A DNA stretch of 64,000 nt from Microbispora sp. ZYX-F-249 (GCF_039649665.1 NZ_JBDJAW010000030.1:1-64000), one strand, 5' to 3'. Shown: positions 16,579 through 25,013, counted from the stretch's first letter. Notes: generated by a model from the letters alone, not told the origin. A program made the numbers and translations.

Positions 16579-16610
16579 GGTGCCGTGACCGGTGAAACGG
16601 TCACGGCGCC
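16579..16610 (+). terminator. Hairpin after the precursor gene (attenuator or mRNA-stability stem)
   Basis: A 13-bp stem (16579-16591 with 16598-16610, one G-T wobble) with a GTGAAA loop. It has no T-tract and the next gene on the same strand begins 85 bp later, so partial read-through is likely. Such stems between precursor and processing genes let the peptide mRNA be more abundant than the rest. Confidence 0.6.
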
Positions 16611-16694
16611 TTGACCGCTCCCGGGCACGCGGGAGGAAACAGGGGGTCGCGAACGGGGAAAAGTCGCGGCGCCCTTATCGGATTAGGGGTTTTG

Positions 16695-17225
16695 ATGGAG
16701 TATGTCCTGGTCTGCTGCCGCCTTCTGATCGGCGCGGTCTTCGTGGCGTCGGCGGTGAGCAAGGTGCGAAGTCGCAGCGCGTACACCTCCTTCCGCAGCG
16801 CCGCCGGGGAGCTGGCGCCCAAGGTGCCGCTGATCCCGCGGGCACTCGTGCCGCCCGCGGTCATCGCCGGTGAGCTCACCGCGGCCCTCCTGCTCGCCGT
16901 CCCGACCACGGTCGGCGCGGGGTTCGTGATCGCGATGGCGTTGCTGGCCGCGTTCACGGCCGCCATCACGATGGCGGTGCGCTCCCGGCGGCGGGTGGCC
17001 TGCAACTGCTTCGGCAGCTCGTCCACGCCGGTGGGACCGGCTCAGCTCATCCGGAACGGCGTGCTGCTGGCCGCCTCGTCGACCGGGGCGGTACTCGCCT
17101 TCGGCACCACCTCGCCGGCCCTGGAGCCGATCGGTGTCTTCACGGCGACGGTCGCCGGCCTGCTGGGAGCCGGCCTGGTGCTGCTCACCGAGGACATCGC
17201 CGAACTGTTCCAGCCGTTTGCCTGA
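16695..17225 (+). CDS. MauE/DoxX-like redox-associated membrane protein
   Basis: 176 residues with four hydrophobic helices. The motif RRRVACNCFGSSST (Cys103-x-Cys105-Phe-Gly) before the third helix is the hallmark of MauE-type proteins, which support disulfide formation in the cysteine-rich small subunit of methylamine dehydrogenase. The start LVCCRLLIGAVFVASAVSKV is typical of the family. ATG 16695 is preceded by AGGGG. With the CxxC protein encoded next it would form a VKOR/DsbB-like electron relay. No methylamine dehydrogenase genes are here, so the likely client is the 8-Cys peptide encoded upstream. Confidence 0.85.
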   Translation: MEYVLVCCRLLIGAVFVASAVSKVRSRSAYTSFRSAAGELAPKVPLIPRALVPPAVIAGELTAALLLAVPTTVGAGFVIAMALLAAFTAAITMAVRSRRRVACNCFGSSSTPVGPAQLIRNGVLLAASSTGAVLAFGTTSPALEPIGVFTATVAGLLGAGLVLLTEDIAELFQPFA

Positions 17226-17271
17226 TCCGTCGCCGAGAGCGGCGACATGACCGTTGAACTTGGGGGTTGTC

Positions 17272-17835
17272 GTGTTGAACATCGTGGCGGTGCTCGTCGT
17301 CGCCGTCGGCGTGCTGTGCGTCCTTAACACCGTCCTCACCCTGGGCATGGCCCGGCGGCTGCGGACCCAGAACGAGCTGTTGGCGAACCCCTCCAGGTTC
17401 ATGCCGGGAAATCACTTCCCGCCGGTGATGCGGGTGGCGGGGGAGCGGACGAGCGCGTTCAGCACCACCACCGTGGACGGCGCGCCGGTCGATGAGACGT
17501 TCTTCGATGAGACCTCCGCGCTGGTGGCGGCGTTCTCGGTCGGCTGCGCCGCGTGTGAGGAGCGGTTCCCCGAGTTCCTCCAGTTCGCCGCGGCCTTCCC
17601 CGGAGGGCGGGAGCGGGTCCTGGCCCTGGTGATCGGCGCCGAAGGCGCCGAGGAGAAGGCCGAGCTGCTGAAGCCGGTCGCCACCGTGGTGGTGGAGGAC
17701 ACCCACGGCGGCCCGCTCTCCACGTCGCTGGGGACCACGGCATACCCGGCGCTGGGGATCATCGAGCCCGGCGGTGTGGTGCGCGCCTCGGGCACGCTGA
17801 TCCAGGATGTGGCGATCGCCCTGGAAAAGGTCTGA
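17272..17835 (+). CDS. Membrane-anchored thioredoxin-fold protein (MauD/TlpA-like)
   Basis: 187 residues from GTG 17272, chosen because GGGGG lies five bases upstream; TTG 17254 is a longer option. Residues 2-26 form a membrane anchor. The outer domain has a redox motif AAFSVGCAACEERFPEF with Cys92 and Cys95 (CxxC), then a cis-proline region TTAYPALGIIEPGG, as in MauD/TlpA proteins. It should form or shuffle disulfides outside the membrane. It lies 46 bp after the MauE-like gene and 3 bp before the ABC transporter gene, so all are one operon. Confidence 0.88.
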   Translation: MLNIVAVLVVAVGVLCVLNTVLTLGMARRLRTQNELLANPSRFMPGNHFPPVMRVAGERTSAFSTTTVDGAPVDETFFDETSALVAAFSVGCAACEERFPEFLQFAAAFPGGRERVLALVIGAEGAEEKAELLKPVATVVVEDTHGGPLSTSLGTTAYPALGIIEPGGVVRASGTLIQDVAIALEKV

Positions 17836-17838
17836 TCG

Positions 17839-19659
17839 ATGCGCGGGATCGTCGAAGCGTTACGGCTGACTTGGCGCGCCAGCCCGTGGTTCACCACGGT
17901 GTTCGTCGCGCTCACCCTGCTGACCGCGCCGATGCCGGTGGTGACGGCGTGGCTGACCAAACTGGTGCTGGACGACATCATCGCCGGAGCCGAGCCCGGC
18001 GCGGTGCTCGGCAAAGCCGTCGGACTCGCCGCCGCCGGCCTGGCGACGGGCCTGATCCCGAATCTCACCCAGTACGCCTCCCGCGAGACCGAACGCCGCG
18101 TCGGACTCCTGGCCCAGGAACGCCTGTTCACGGCGACCGAGCGGTTCGTGGGGATGGCCAGGTTCGAGGACCCGGTCTTCCTCAACCGGATCCAGATGGC
18201 CATGCAGCACGGCGGCAGCACCCCCGGCGTACTGGTCTCGGCCATCCTGTCGACGGTCAGCTCCGTCGTCACCGGCCTGGGCTTCCTCGGCTCGCTGCTG
18301 GTCATCTCCCCCTGGATACCGGTGGTGATCCTGGCCTCGGCCGTCCCGGTGCTGGCCACCGAGATGTGGCTGGCCCGCAGCCGGGCGGACCTGTCGTGGC
18401 GGTTGAGCCCCATCGAACGCCGGGAGATGTTCTTCCGCGACCTGCTCACCAGCACCCAGGCCGCCAAGGAGATCCGGCTGTTCGGCATCGGCGCCTACCT
18501 GCGCGAGCGCATGACGACCCAGCGGCGCAGGTCCAACGTCGAGAACCGGCGGATGGACCTGCGCCAGATCAGCGCCCAGGCGCTGATCGGCCTGCTCGGC
18601 ACCGCGGTGGCGAGCGGCACGCTGTTCTGGGCGGTGCTGGCCGCGGCCGGCGGCGACATCAGCATCGGTGACATCTCCCTGCTGGTGGCCGCGGTCGGCG
18701 GCGTGCAGAGCGCGGCCACGTCGCTGGTGCACACCGTCGCCGGTTTCCACCAGCAGTTGATGCTGTTCGACCACTACCTCCGGGTCGTCGCCGCCGGGCC
18801 CGACCTGCCCGTCGCCTCCCCGCCCGCGGCCATCACCCCGCTGGAGCACGGCATCGTCTTCAAGGACGTGTGGTTCCGCTACTCCCCCGACCACCCCTGG
18901 GTGCTGCGCGGCCTGAACCTCACCATCCCGAACGGACGGACCGTGGGGCTGATCGGACGCAACGGCGCCGGCAAGAGCACTCTGATCAAGCTGCTGTGCC
19001 GGATGTACGATCCCGAGCGCGGCGCCGTCCTGTGGAACGGCGTGGACCTGCGCGAACTGGACCCGGCCGAGCTGCGCGCCCGCATCGGCGCGGTCTTCCA
19101 GGACTACATGGAGTACGACCTGACCGCCGCGGAGAACATCGGCCTGGGCGACCTGGCGTACGTGAGCGACCGCGACCGGATCGTCGCCGCCGCCGAGCGG
19201 GCCGGGGCGCACACGTTCGTCGAGCGGCTGCCCCGCTCCTACGACACCCTGCTGTCCCGGCTGTTCTTCCAGGGGGACGACGTCGGGGGCGCCGACGACG
19301 GTGCCGGGGTGGTCCTGTCCGGAGGCCAGTGGCAGCGCCTGGCGCTGGCCCGCGCCCACCTGCGGTCCGGGCGCGACCTGATGATCCTGGACGAGCCCAG
19401 CTCCGGTCTGGACGCCGAGGCGGAGTACGAGATCCATCACAAGCTGCGGCAGTTCCGGACGGGCCGCACCAACGTGCTCATCTCGCACCGGCTCAACACC
19501 GTGCGCGACGCCGACCTACTGGTCGTGCTCGACGAGGGGGTCGTGGCCGAGCGAGGCACCCACGAGGAGCTGATGGCGTTGAGCGGCGTCTACGCGAGCC
19601 TGTTCTCCATGCAGGCCGAGGGTTACCTGGACGCCCTTCCCGAGCGGGCCACGCGGTGA
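17839..19659 (+). CDS. ABC exporter, fused membrane and ATPase domains
   Basis: 606 residues: an exporter-type membrane domain (about 1-310, six helices) and a nucleotide-binding domain. Walker A is GRNGAGKST (373-381), the signature LSGGQ (493-497) and Walker B LMILDEPSSGLD. There is no N-terminal C39 peptidase, so it cannot cut a double-glycine leader itself. Its overall shape is like LanT-type or McjD-type peptide exporters lacking a protease. The gene follows the CxxC protein by 3 bp and its stop overlaps the signal peptidase start (GTGA). It is the obvious candidate to move the cysteine-rich peptide across the membrane. Confidence 0.92.
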   Translation: MRGIVEALRLTWRASPWFTTVFVALTLLTAPMPVVTAWLTKLVLDDIIAGAEPGAVLGKAVGLAAAGLATGLIPNLTQYASRETERRVGLLAQERLFTATERFVGMARFEDPVFLNRIQMAMQHGGSTPGVLVSAILSTVSSVVTGLGFLGSLLVISPWIPVVILASAVPVLATEMWLARSRADLSWRLSPIERREMFFRDLLTSTQAAKEIRLFGIGAYLRERMTTQRRRSNVENRRMDLRQISAQALIGLLGTAVASGTLFWAVLAAAGGDISIGDISLLVAAVGGVQSAATSLVHTVAGFHQQLMLFDHYLRVVAAGPDLPVASPPAAITPLEHGIVFKDVWFRYSPDHPWVLRGLNLTIPNGRTVGLIGRNGAGKSTLIKLLCRMYDPERGAVLWNGVDLRELDPAELRARIGAVFQDYMEYDLTAAENIGLGDLAYVSDRDRIVAAAERAGAHTFVERLPRSYDTLLSRLFFQGDDVGGADDGAGVVLSGGQWQRLALARAHLRSGRDLMILDEPSSGLDAEAEYEIHHKLRQFRTGRTNVLISHRLNTVRDADLLVVLDEGVVAERGTHEELMALSGVYASLFSMQAEGYLDALPERATR

Positions 19660-20201
19660 CCGGTCCGCTCCTCCTTGTCATCCTGCCGCTCGCGGCCGTC
19701 GCCGCCGCGATGGTCTGGGCGCGCCGGAGCCTGCTGGCGGCGGACGTCCTGGGCACCAGCATGCACCCCACCTACCGGTCCGGTGACAAGGTGCTGGTAC
19801 GGCGCCTGCCCGGCGACCGGGTGCGCCCGGGGGACATCGTGGTGGCCGACATCGCGGTCGTCGCGGAGGACGGGCCGACGCTCCTACCGGGGAGGACCGT
19901 CCGGGAGGAGCACCGCGAACCACGGCTCCGCCTGGCCGACATGGGCGGCCGGTCCGCGTGGCCCCCGGGCGCCGAGGACACCGTCAGCCGGATCGTCAAG
20001 CGGGTCGCCGCCGTCCCCGGGGATCCGGTCCCCGACTCGGTGCCCCGGCGGGCGGGGGAGACCCTGGTCCCGGCGGGGTGCCTGGTCCTCCTCGGCGACA
20101 ACCCCGATGAAAGCGTGGACTCCCGCCATTTCGGCTACGTGCCGGCGAACAGCATGGTCGGGAAGGTGATCCGTACCCTCTCCGGGGGGATCGGGCGCTG
20201 A
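19656..20201 (+). CDS. S26 family signal peptidase
   Basis: 181 residues. An N-terminal hydrophobic anchor (LLLVILPLAAVAAAMVW) is followed by VLGTSMHPTYRSGDKVLVRR with the catalytic Ser35 in the S-M-x-P box. SRIVKRVAAVPGD carries the general-base Lys115, and LLGDNPDESVDSRHFGYV is box E. All catalytic features are present, so an active type I signal peptidase is expected. GTG 19656 overlaps the ABC gene stop by 4 nt. Being in the peptide operon and not near ribosomal or rnhB genes, it is probably dedicated to the leader that ends A-E-A. Confidence 0.9.
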   Translation: MTGPLLLVILPLAAVAAAMVWARRSLLAADVLGTSMHPTYRSGDKVLVRRLPGDRVRPGDIVVADIAVVAEDGPTLLPGRTVREEHREPRLRLADMGGRSAWPPGAEDTVSRIVKRVAAVPGDPVPDSVPRRAGETLVPAGCLVLLGDNPDESVDSRHFGYVPANSMVGKVIRTLSGGIGR

Positions 20202-20239
20202 ACCGGAAGCCGTCCCGCCGGCCGAATCGGAACGCGACT

Positions 20240-21097
20240 TCATCCGCGAACAATCCTTGGGAGGCCGCGGGCGCGGACCGCGGTGTTGTGACGCCAGATC
20301 CGGGCGTTGACATCGGCGGGCGCCGAACCCTCGGGGAGATCCGCCAGGACCTCGCGACGGGCGATCCCGGCGACGGCGACCCGCCGCCGGAAGTCGGGGA
20401 AGATCTGCACTTCGCCGTCGCCCCAGCGCAACGGGCTGTCCGACGCCTCCAGATAGACGTAATCCATGCCGTGGCGCGCGTCGTCGCCCAGCATGGCGAC
20501 GTCGACGGCCCACTCGCGCAGGCGCGCCGGCGGGGCACGGAAGACCAGCGCGCCGCCGATCCGTTCCACGGCGGCGCCGTGGTCGGCGGCCGGCGGCTCC
20601 CAGGCGGGCCACCGCCGCAGCTCCCGGCACTCGCGGACGCGCTCACGCGTACGGGTCAGCTCGGCGTCGAGGCCCCAGGTATGCCAGCGGACCGTGCCGG
20701 CGGAGGGCGCCCGAGCCGCGAGCCGGCGGAGCAGCTCGCGGACCCCCTGCCGCTTCAGCGTCGTCAGATGGGCCGGGACCAGCACGATCGGATCGGCCGG
20801 TTCGGCGTCGAACGGGTTCGGGTCGAGGTGCGGCCGGTCGATGACGACCGCGGTGCCCGGCAGACGCTGGAAGGACAGGCCCCACAGCAGCCTGCCCAGC
20901 AGGCGGGCGCCGTGCACGTCCGAGAGGATGTGCCACGTCTCGTGGAAGCGGTTGGTGGAGAACCGGGCCCGCGACCCCGGCCGCAGGGTGATGACGTTGT
21001 AGTCGCGGCCGTCCGCCCGGACCGGGCGACGGTGCAACTTGAGCCCGTCACCGGCGCGGGCCGCCGCGCCCGGCCTGGGTCCCTTACGCCCCCGCAC
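20240..21097 (-). CDS. Hypothetical protein, unknown family
   Basis: 285 residues, no signal peptide or membrane segment. Recognisable elements are a strand-rich start (DGRDYNVITLRPGSRARFSTNRFHETW), a central TVRWHTWGLDAELTRTRERVRECRELRRWP helix and DYVYLEASDSPLRWGDGEVQIF late. Codon third positions are strongly GC-biased, so it is a real gene. It ends 38 bp from the converging signal peptidase gene and is preceded by the patatin gene on the same strand (63 bp). I do not recognise a fold or motif. Confidence 0.65.
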   Translation of the reverse strand: MRGRKGPRPGAAARAGDGLKLHRRPVRADGRDYNVITLRPGSRARFSTNRFHETWHILSDVHGARLLGRLLWGLSFQRLPGTAVVIDRPHLDPNPFDAEPADPIVLVPAHLTTLKRQGVRELLRRLAARAPSAGTVRWHTWGLDAELTRTRERVRECRELRRWPAWEPPAADHGAAVERIGGALVFRAPPARLREWAVDVAMLGDDARHGMDYVYLEASDSPLRWGDGEVQIFPDFRRRVAVAGIARREVLADLPEGSAPADVNARIWRHNTAVRARGLPRIVRG

Positions 21098-21160
21098 GTC
21101 TCACCGTCGTCTCCTCTCCAGGCTGTGGTCCCGTTCATGAAAGCGCCGCGCGGGCGCCCG

Positions 21161-22144
21161 TCACAACTGGATTAGCCCGGGCCGGTGCCGGTGGTCCTCC
21201 TCGTGCGGGGGACCCAGCGGGCGGGCGAGCCGGGGGTGCGGTTCGCGCCGCTCCAGCCAGTGGGTGGTCGACAGGGTCGCCCGCTCGATCATGTCGGCCG
21301 TACCGCGGAAGTCGACGGGCAGCACCTCGACCGGGCACAGCGGCGGCAGCACGTGCAGGCGGGTCCGGCGCGTGTTCTGCCTGATCGAGGCGCTGATGCG
21401 CTGCTCGCTGAGCAGGTTGTAGCCGTGCAGGGCCATGGCGATCGCGGTCGACGGGGCCGCCGGCAGATGGCAGGAGAAGCCCGGCGCCAGCAGGTACGCC
21501 TCGTCGGCGCCCGCGTCCACGGCGTAGTCCAGCGTGGTCAGGTCCGCGACGCCGCCGTCCATGAGCATCCGGTCCCCGATCGTCACGGTGGGATACAGGG
21601 CCGGGATCGCGGTGCTGGCCAGCAGGGCCGGCAGCGCGGGCCCTCGCGACAGGATCACCGGCCGTCCCGTCCGCACATCCGCGGTGAGCACCGACAACGG
21701 CGTCCGCGTCTCCTCCAGCTGCCGGATCGGCAGGATGCGTTCGAGGAACCGCCGCAGGGAGGAGTTGTCGAACAGGTAGTTGCGGCGGCCGAGCATCGCC
21801 GCGGCCAGCGTGGCGGGGTTCAGCGGGAAGGTGTAGTTGAGCACGCCGAGCGCCTGCAGGGCTCCCCGCACGGGGTGGAAGGGCAGGTTTCCCGCGAGAG
21901 CGCGCAGCACGTCGGGCCCGCTCACCGGGTACACGTCGTGGCTGCTCACCGACAGCCACAGCCGGGCCAGCTCCTCCACGCCCTCCGCATCCGGGCGTGC
22001 GGCGTAGTAGGCGCCGTTGAGCGCCCCGATCGACGCGCCGACCACCATGTCGGCGCGGATCCCGTGCGCGGTGAGCGCGCGGAGCATGCCGACCTGCGCG
22101 GCTCCCAGGCTGCCGCCTCCCCACAGGATGAACGCCGTCGTCAT
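21161..22144 (-). CDS. Patatin-like phospholipase
   Basis: 327 residues. The oxyanion loop WGGGSLGAAQVGML is followed by the nucleophile elbow GASIG (Ser38), and the partner Asp lies in LMDGGVADL (about residue 195). The Ser-Asp dyad of patatin lipases is thus complete. It should hydrolyse acyl esters of lipids at or in the membrane. The start at 22144 is supported by GGGGAAG just upstream; an ATG 63 bases further out would add only a basic tail. A CPxxVLPVDF segment near the C-terminus fits bacterial patatins of this size. Confidence 0.9.
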   Translation of the reverse strand: MTTAFILWGGGSLGAAQVGMLRALTAHGIRADMVVGASIGALNGAYYAARPDAEGVEELARLWLSVSSHDVYPVSGPDVLRALAGNLPFHPVRGALQALGVLNYTFPLNPATLAAAMLGRRNYLFDNSSLRRFLERILPIRQLEETRTPLSVLTADVRTGRPVILSRGPALPALLASTAIPALYPTVTIGDRMLMDGGVADLTTLDYAVDAGADEAYLLAPGFSCHLPAAPSTAIAMALHGYNLLSEQRISASIRQNTRRTRLHVLPPLCPVEVLPVDFRGTADMIERATLSTTHWLERREPHPRLARPLGPPHEEDHRHRPGLIQL

Positions 22145-22307
22145 CGGCCGCTTCCCCACGCTCCCCCGGCCCCGGTCCCCCTTCCTACCCGTACGCCCTT
22201 GTTTCACCCGCCGTCCGGAGAGGTGAGGGTTACGTGAGACGTGGGATTTTCGCCGGGCGCTTGTTTATCCTGCCGGGGGCGACAGTTGAAAGGCAGGAAT
22301 CCCCCCG

Positions 22308-24218
22308 ATGGCCTATGCCGACAAGATCTCTCCCATCCTCCGCACCACGCTCGAGCTCCTGCGTGAGGCAGGGCGGCCGCTGCGACCGGAAGAGGTTCGC
22401 AAGGAAGTCGAAGGGAGAGTGACGATACCCCCGGAGCTGCGGGGGCCCAACGCGCACGGCCAGGCGCGGTGGTGGGCGCAACTGGGCTTCCGCACGGGAG
22501 AGGCCGCGTCGCTCGGCTGGATGACCAAACGGAACGGCTGGGCGATCACCGAAGCCGGTGTCCGCGCGCTCGACGACTTCGAGGGCACCGAGCTCTACCG
22601 CGAACTGGCGCGTCAGTACCGGGCGAGGAGGCTGCCGCCGCAGGGTCGTGTCTACAGTGACCCCCGCTGGAACGTCGTCCTGGAGGCCCTGGAGCGTCTG
22701 GAACCGGGCCACTGGACCACGTACGGCGACCTGGCGGCCCTGGTGGGCATGTCCGCGCAGTCGGTGGGGGGCTTCATGGCCGAGACCGCCGACACGGGCC
22801 ATGCGCATCGGGTCCTGCAGTCGGGAGGGCTGATCTCCCCGCAGTTCCGCTGGCTGGACCCGGAACGGACCGATGATCCGCGTGAGGTGCTCGAGAAGGA
22901 GGGCCTGACCTTCGACCACGCCGGCCGGGCCGACCCGCGGCGGCGCGTCACCGCCGACCGGTTCCGCACGATGCTCGCCCAGGCCGGCGTCGTCCTGCCC
23001 CCGGCGGGCGGCCCCGAGCCCACGCCTGCGCCCGACCCGACTCCTGCCGCGTTCGAGCAGTTCCAGCAGAACCTCGGGTACGCCCGGCAGCTCGTGGACG
23101 GGGGCCGCAACCTGGAACAACTCGCGGTCGGCTCCTTCGACGTCACCGACCTCTACCGCGCGGCCTGGACCCAGGCCGTGGCGGCCCTCGACCACTGGGT
23201 CACGCGCGAGATCGTCGACCGGGCCGTGGGCCTCGCGCTGACCCCGGGAGAGCCCCGCCCCCACAAGTTCAACAACTTGAGCATCCCTGTGGAGTTGTTC
23301 GAGGACATCCACCACCGCAAGGAAGACCTCGGCAACGCCTTCCGCGGGCATCTCGAGCGTCATTTCGCCTTCATGACCTTCCAGAACCCGGAGAAGATCA
23401 AGGAAGGGTTCGCGCACGTCAGCACGGTGAACCTCTGGGTGAGAGTCGCCGAGGTCCTGACCGGACAGGACGCGAAGAATCCGATCACCGCGGACGGCGT
23501 CCGTACGAGGCTGCGGGAGATCGCCTGGCGCAGGAACAACATCGCCCACACCGCGGACCACGATCCGGTACGCCCCGGGCAGAAGGCCCCGATCACCGCA
23601 GACGAGGCTGCGGCGACGATCGACTGGCTCGAGACGATGGCCATCGCCATCCAGCTGGCCCTCGGCGACACCCTTCCCGCTCCGAACCCCGACGGCCCGA
23701 GCGACATGCGCGGCGCCCCTTCGGCAGCAGGGGCGGGACAGGCCGCCGGCTCCCGCGTGAAGCGCACGTGGGACGAGCCCGGCTTCCTCGAGGCCCTCGA
23801 GGAGCTCTGCCCTGCCGATGTGCGCGACACGCTGCTGGCCGTCTACCGTCACGCCGAGAGCCATCCGTCTTTTGACGAGTACTACTTCGGCGACGGCGAG
23901 TATCCGTCGGTGACCGCCTGGTTCAACCTCGGCTCCGACAAGGCCTCCGTATGGAGCATCTACACCGGCCCGGCCAAGTCCGTGATGGCCGTCAACTTCG
24001 GGTCCATGCACAACCACGGCGCATCACGACAGCGCATGGCACGGCTCGCCGAGAGGCTCGGCGTCCTCCCGGGATCGGGCCACCTCCGCGATCAGCTCGA
24101 ATCCGCCGGCTACGCGAAATACCCCTCGCTCCAGCCGGCCGCCCTCGCGCGTCCGGAGTCCCGGGAGGTCATCATCGCGGCCCTGAACGAGTTCCTGACC
24201 GGCGAGCCAGCCCGCTGA
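22308..24218 (+). CDS. Multidomain protein: Mrr-like winged helix, alkyltransferase-like domain, HEPN RNase-like domain, unknown C-terminal domain
   Basis: 636 residues. Residues 1-90 resemble the winged helix at the N-terminus of Mrr restriction proteins. Residues about 115-220 resemble the DNA-binding domain of O6-alkylguanine transferases and ATL proteins: GHWTTYGDLAALVG (Trp136) and HAHRVLQSGG (165-174), where the PCHRV active Cys is replaced by Ala166. After a Pro/Ala linker, residues about 255-455 are helical with RRNNIAH: Arg409-x4-His414 is the HEPN ribonuclease motif. A further 150-residue alpha/beta domain (VTAWFNLGSDKASVWSIY) is unrecognised. A DNA-sensing module plus an RNase toxin in one chain suggests a phage-defence or abortive-infection effector. 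Ribosome site AGGCAGGA precedes ATG 22308. Monocistronic. Confidence 0.7.
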   Translation: MAYADKISPILRTTLELLREAGRPLRPEEVRKEVEGRVTIPPELRGPNAHGQARWWAQLGFRTGEAASLGWMTKRNGWAITEAGVRALDDFEGTELYRELARQYRARRLPPQGRVYSDPRWNVVLEALERLEPGHWTTYGDLAALVGMSAQSVGGFMAETADTGHAHRVLQSGGLISPQFRWLDPERTDDPREVLEKEGLTFDHAGRADPRRRVTADRFRTMLAQAGVVLPPAGGPEPTPAPDPTPAAFEQFQQNLGYARQLVDGGRNLEQLAVGSFDVTDLYRAAWTQAVAALDHWVTREIVDRAVGLALTPGEPRPHKFNNLSIPVELFEDIHHRKEDLGNAFRGHLERHFAFMTFQNPEKIKEGFAHVSTVNLWVRVAEVLTGQDAKNPITADGVRTRLREIAWRRNNIAHTADHDPVRPGQKAPITADEAAATIDWLETMAIAIQLALGDTLPAPNPDGPSDMRGAPSAAGAGQAAGSRVKRTWDEPGFLEALEELCPADVRDTLLAVYRHAESHPSFDEYYFGDGEYPSVTAWFNLGSDKASVWSIYTGPAKSVMAVNFGSMHNHGASRQRMARLAERLGVLPGSGHLRDQLESAGYAKYPSLQPAALARPESREVIIAALNEFLTGEPAR

Positions 24219-24252
24219 CCACGGCGACCGCAGGCCCTGTAACCCGGCGAGA

Positions 24253-24801
24253 TCACCATCCCGGGTAGCGGTCGAGCCAGAACGGGTCCTCCGGAGGCGT
24301 GTATTCGCTGCCGCTCGGGCTGTCGGTCACCTCCGCGACCAGGTCGCGTGCGAGGGTGTCCATGACCCAGGTCGACTCCAGCCTGCTGAGGAGCTCGACC
24401 GGCCACACGCCGGCGCCGTGCAGTGCCCCCAGCATGGCGCCGGCGACGGCGGCGACGGAATCGGCGTCGGGCGCCGCGGCGGCGAAGGTGAGCGCCTCCA
24501 TCGCCTCGGTCGCCTCGGAGCAGGACGCCGCGGCGTACAAGCCGCCGAGGAAAGCGGAGGGCGCGGTGGCATCGGGCGCGATCCGCGCCAGCCGGGCCTT
24601 CTGCCGGGGAGTTTCCCGCGCATGGGCGAGGACCGCACGAGCCTCATCGAGAAACGTCCCCACCTCCGGCGGCCGGAGCAGACCGTCATCGGGCTCCGCC
24701 GCTTCGTCCAGGGAACGCGTGGACAGGCACCGCCCGGTCAGGACCACAGCCGCCGTCGCCTCGTACGCGCGCGGGTCGCCGTACGTCAGTAGGCGTGCCA
24801 C
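24253..24801 (-). pseudogene. ADP-ribosylglycohydrolase, C-terminal fragment
   Basis: 182 codons in a frame different from the N-terminal fragment. It reads [20 protein letters not shown], then a central region and PDADSVAAVAGAMLGALHGA, which matches the metal-binding D-x-D-S/T region of ADP-ribosylglycohydrolases, and ends FWLDRYPGW, the typical C-terminus of this subfamily. Compared with relatives, about 50-100 residues between VVWHAY and LLTYGDP are missing. The two fragments share a 16-bp overlap in different frames, so a deletion plus frameshift split the gene. The fragment could be translated from an internal GTG, but an active enzyme is unlikely. Confidence 0.7.
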
Positions 24802-25013
24802 ACCACCGACGGCGGGTGACAGATGCCCCTGTGCGCCGCGCGGACCGACGCCCGGATGACGCCGTCGATCGTGAAGGCCGCCAGCTGCGTACTGACTCCC
24901 GTCCGGATGGGCCCCGACGCCGGCACCGCGTCACGGCTCACGCTCTCGCCCAGCGCGAGGCCCAGCACGAGGCCACGGACCCGGTTGGCCCAGGTGGCCT
25001 GCTCCTCACTCAT
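24786..25013 (-). pseudogene. ADP-ribosylglycohydrolase, N-terminal fragment
   Basis: 75 codons beginning [24 protein letters not shown], the glycine-rich first helix of ADP-ribosylglycohydrolases, then [20 protein letters not shown] and a stop after VVWHAY. A good ribosome site (GAGGGG) overlaps the end of the acyl-CoA dehydrogenase gene 12 bp upstream, so the original gene was the second one in that operon. The protein is cut before any metal-binding residues. Confidence 0.7.

Noticed and set aside
16695-17835. Reading the MauE/MauD-like pair as part of a methylamine dehydrogenase cluster
   Set aside because: No methylamine dehydrogenase subunits or MauG are in the window.
16229-20201. Reading the operon as a lantibiotic or lasso-peptide cluster
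   Set aside because: No dehydratase, cyclase, YcaO, radical SAM or asparagine-synthetase-like gene is present; the ABC protein has no C39 peptidase domain.
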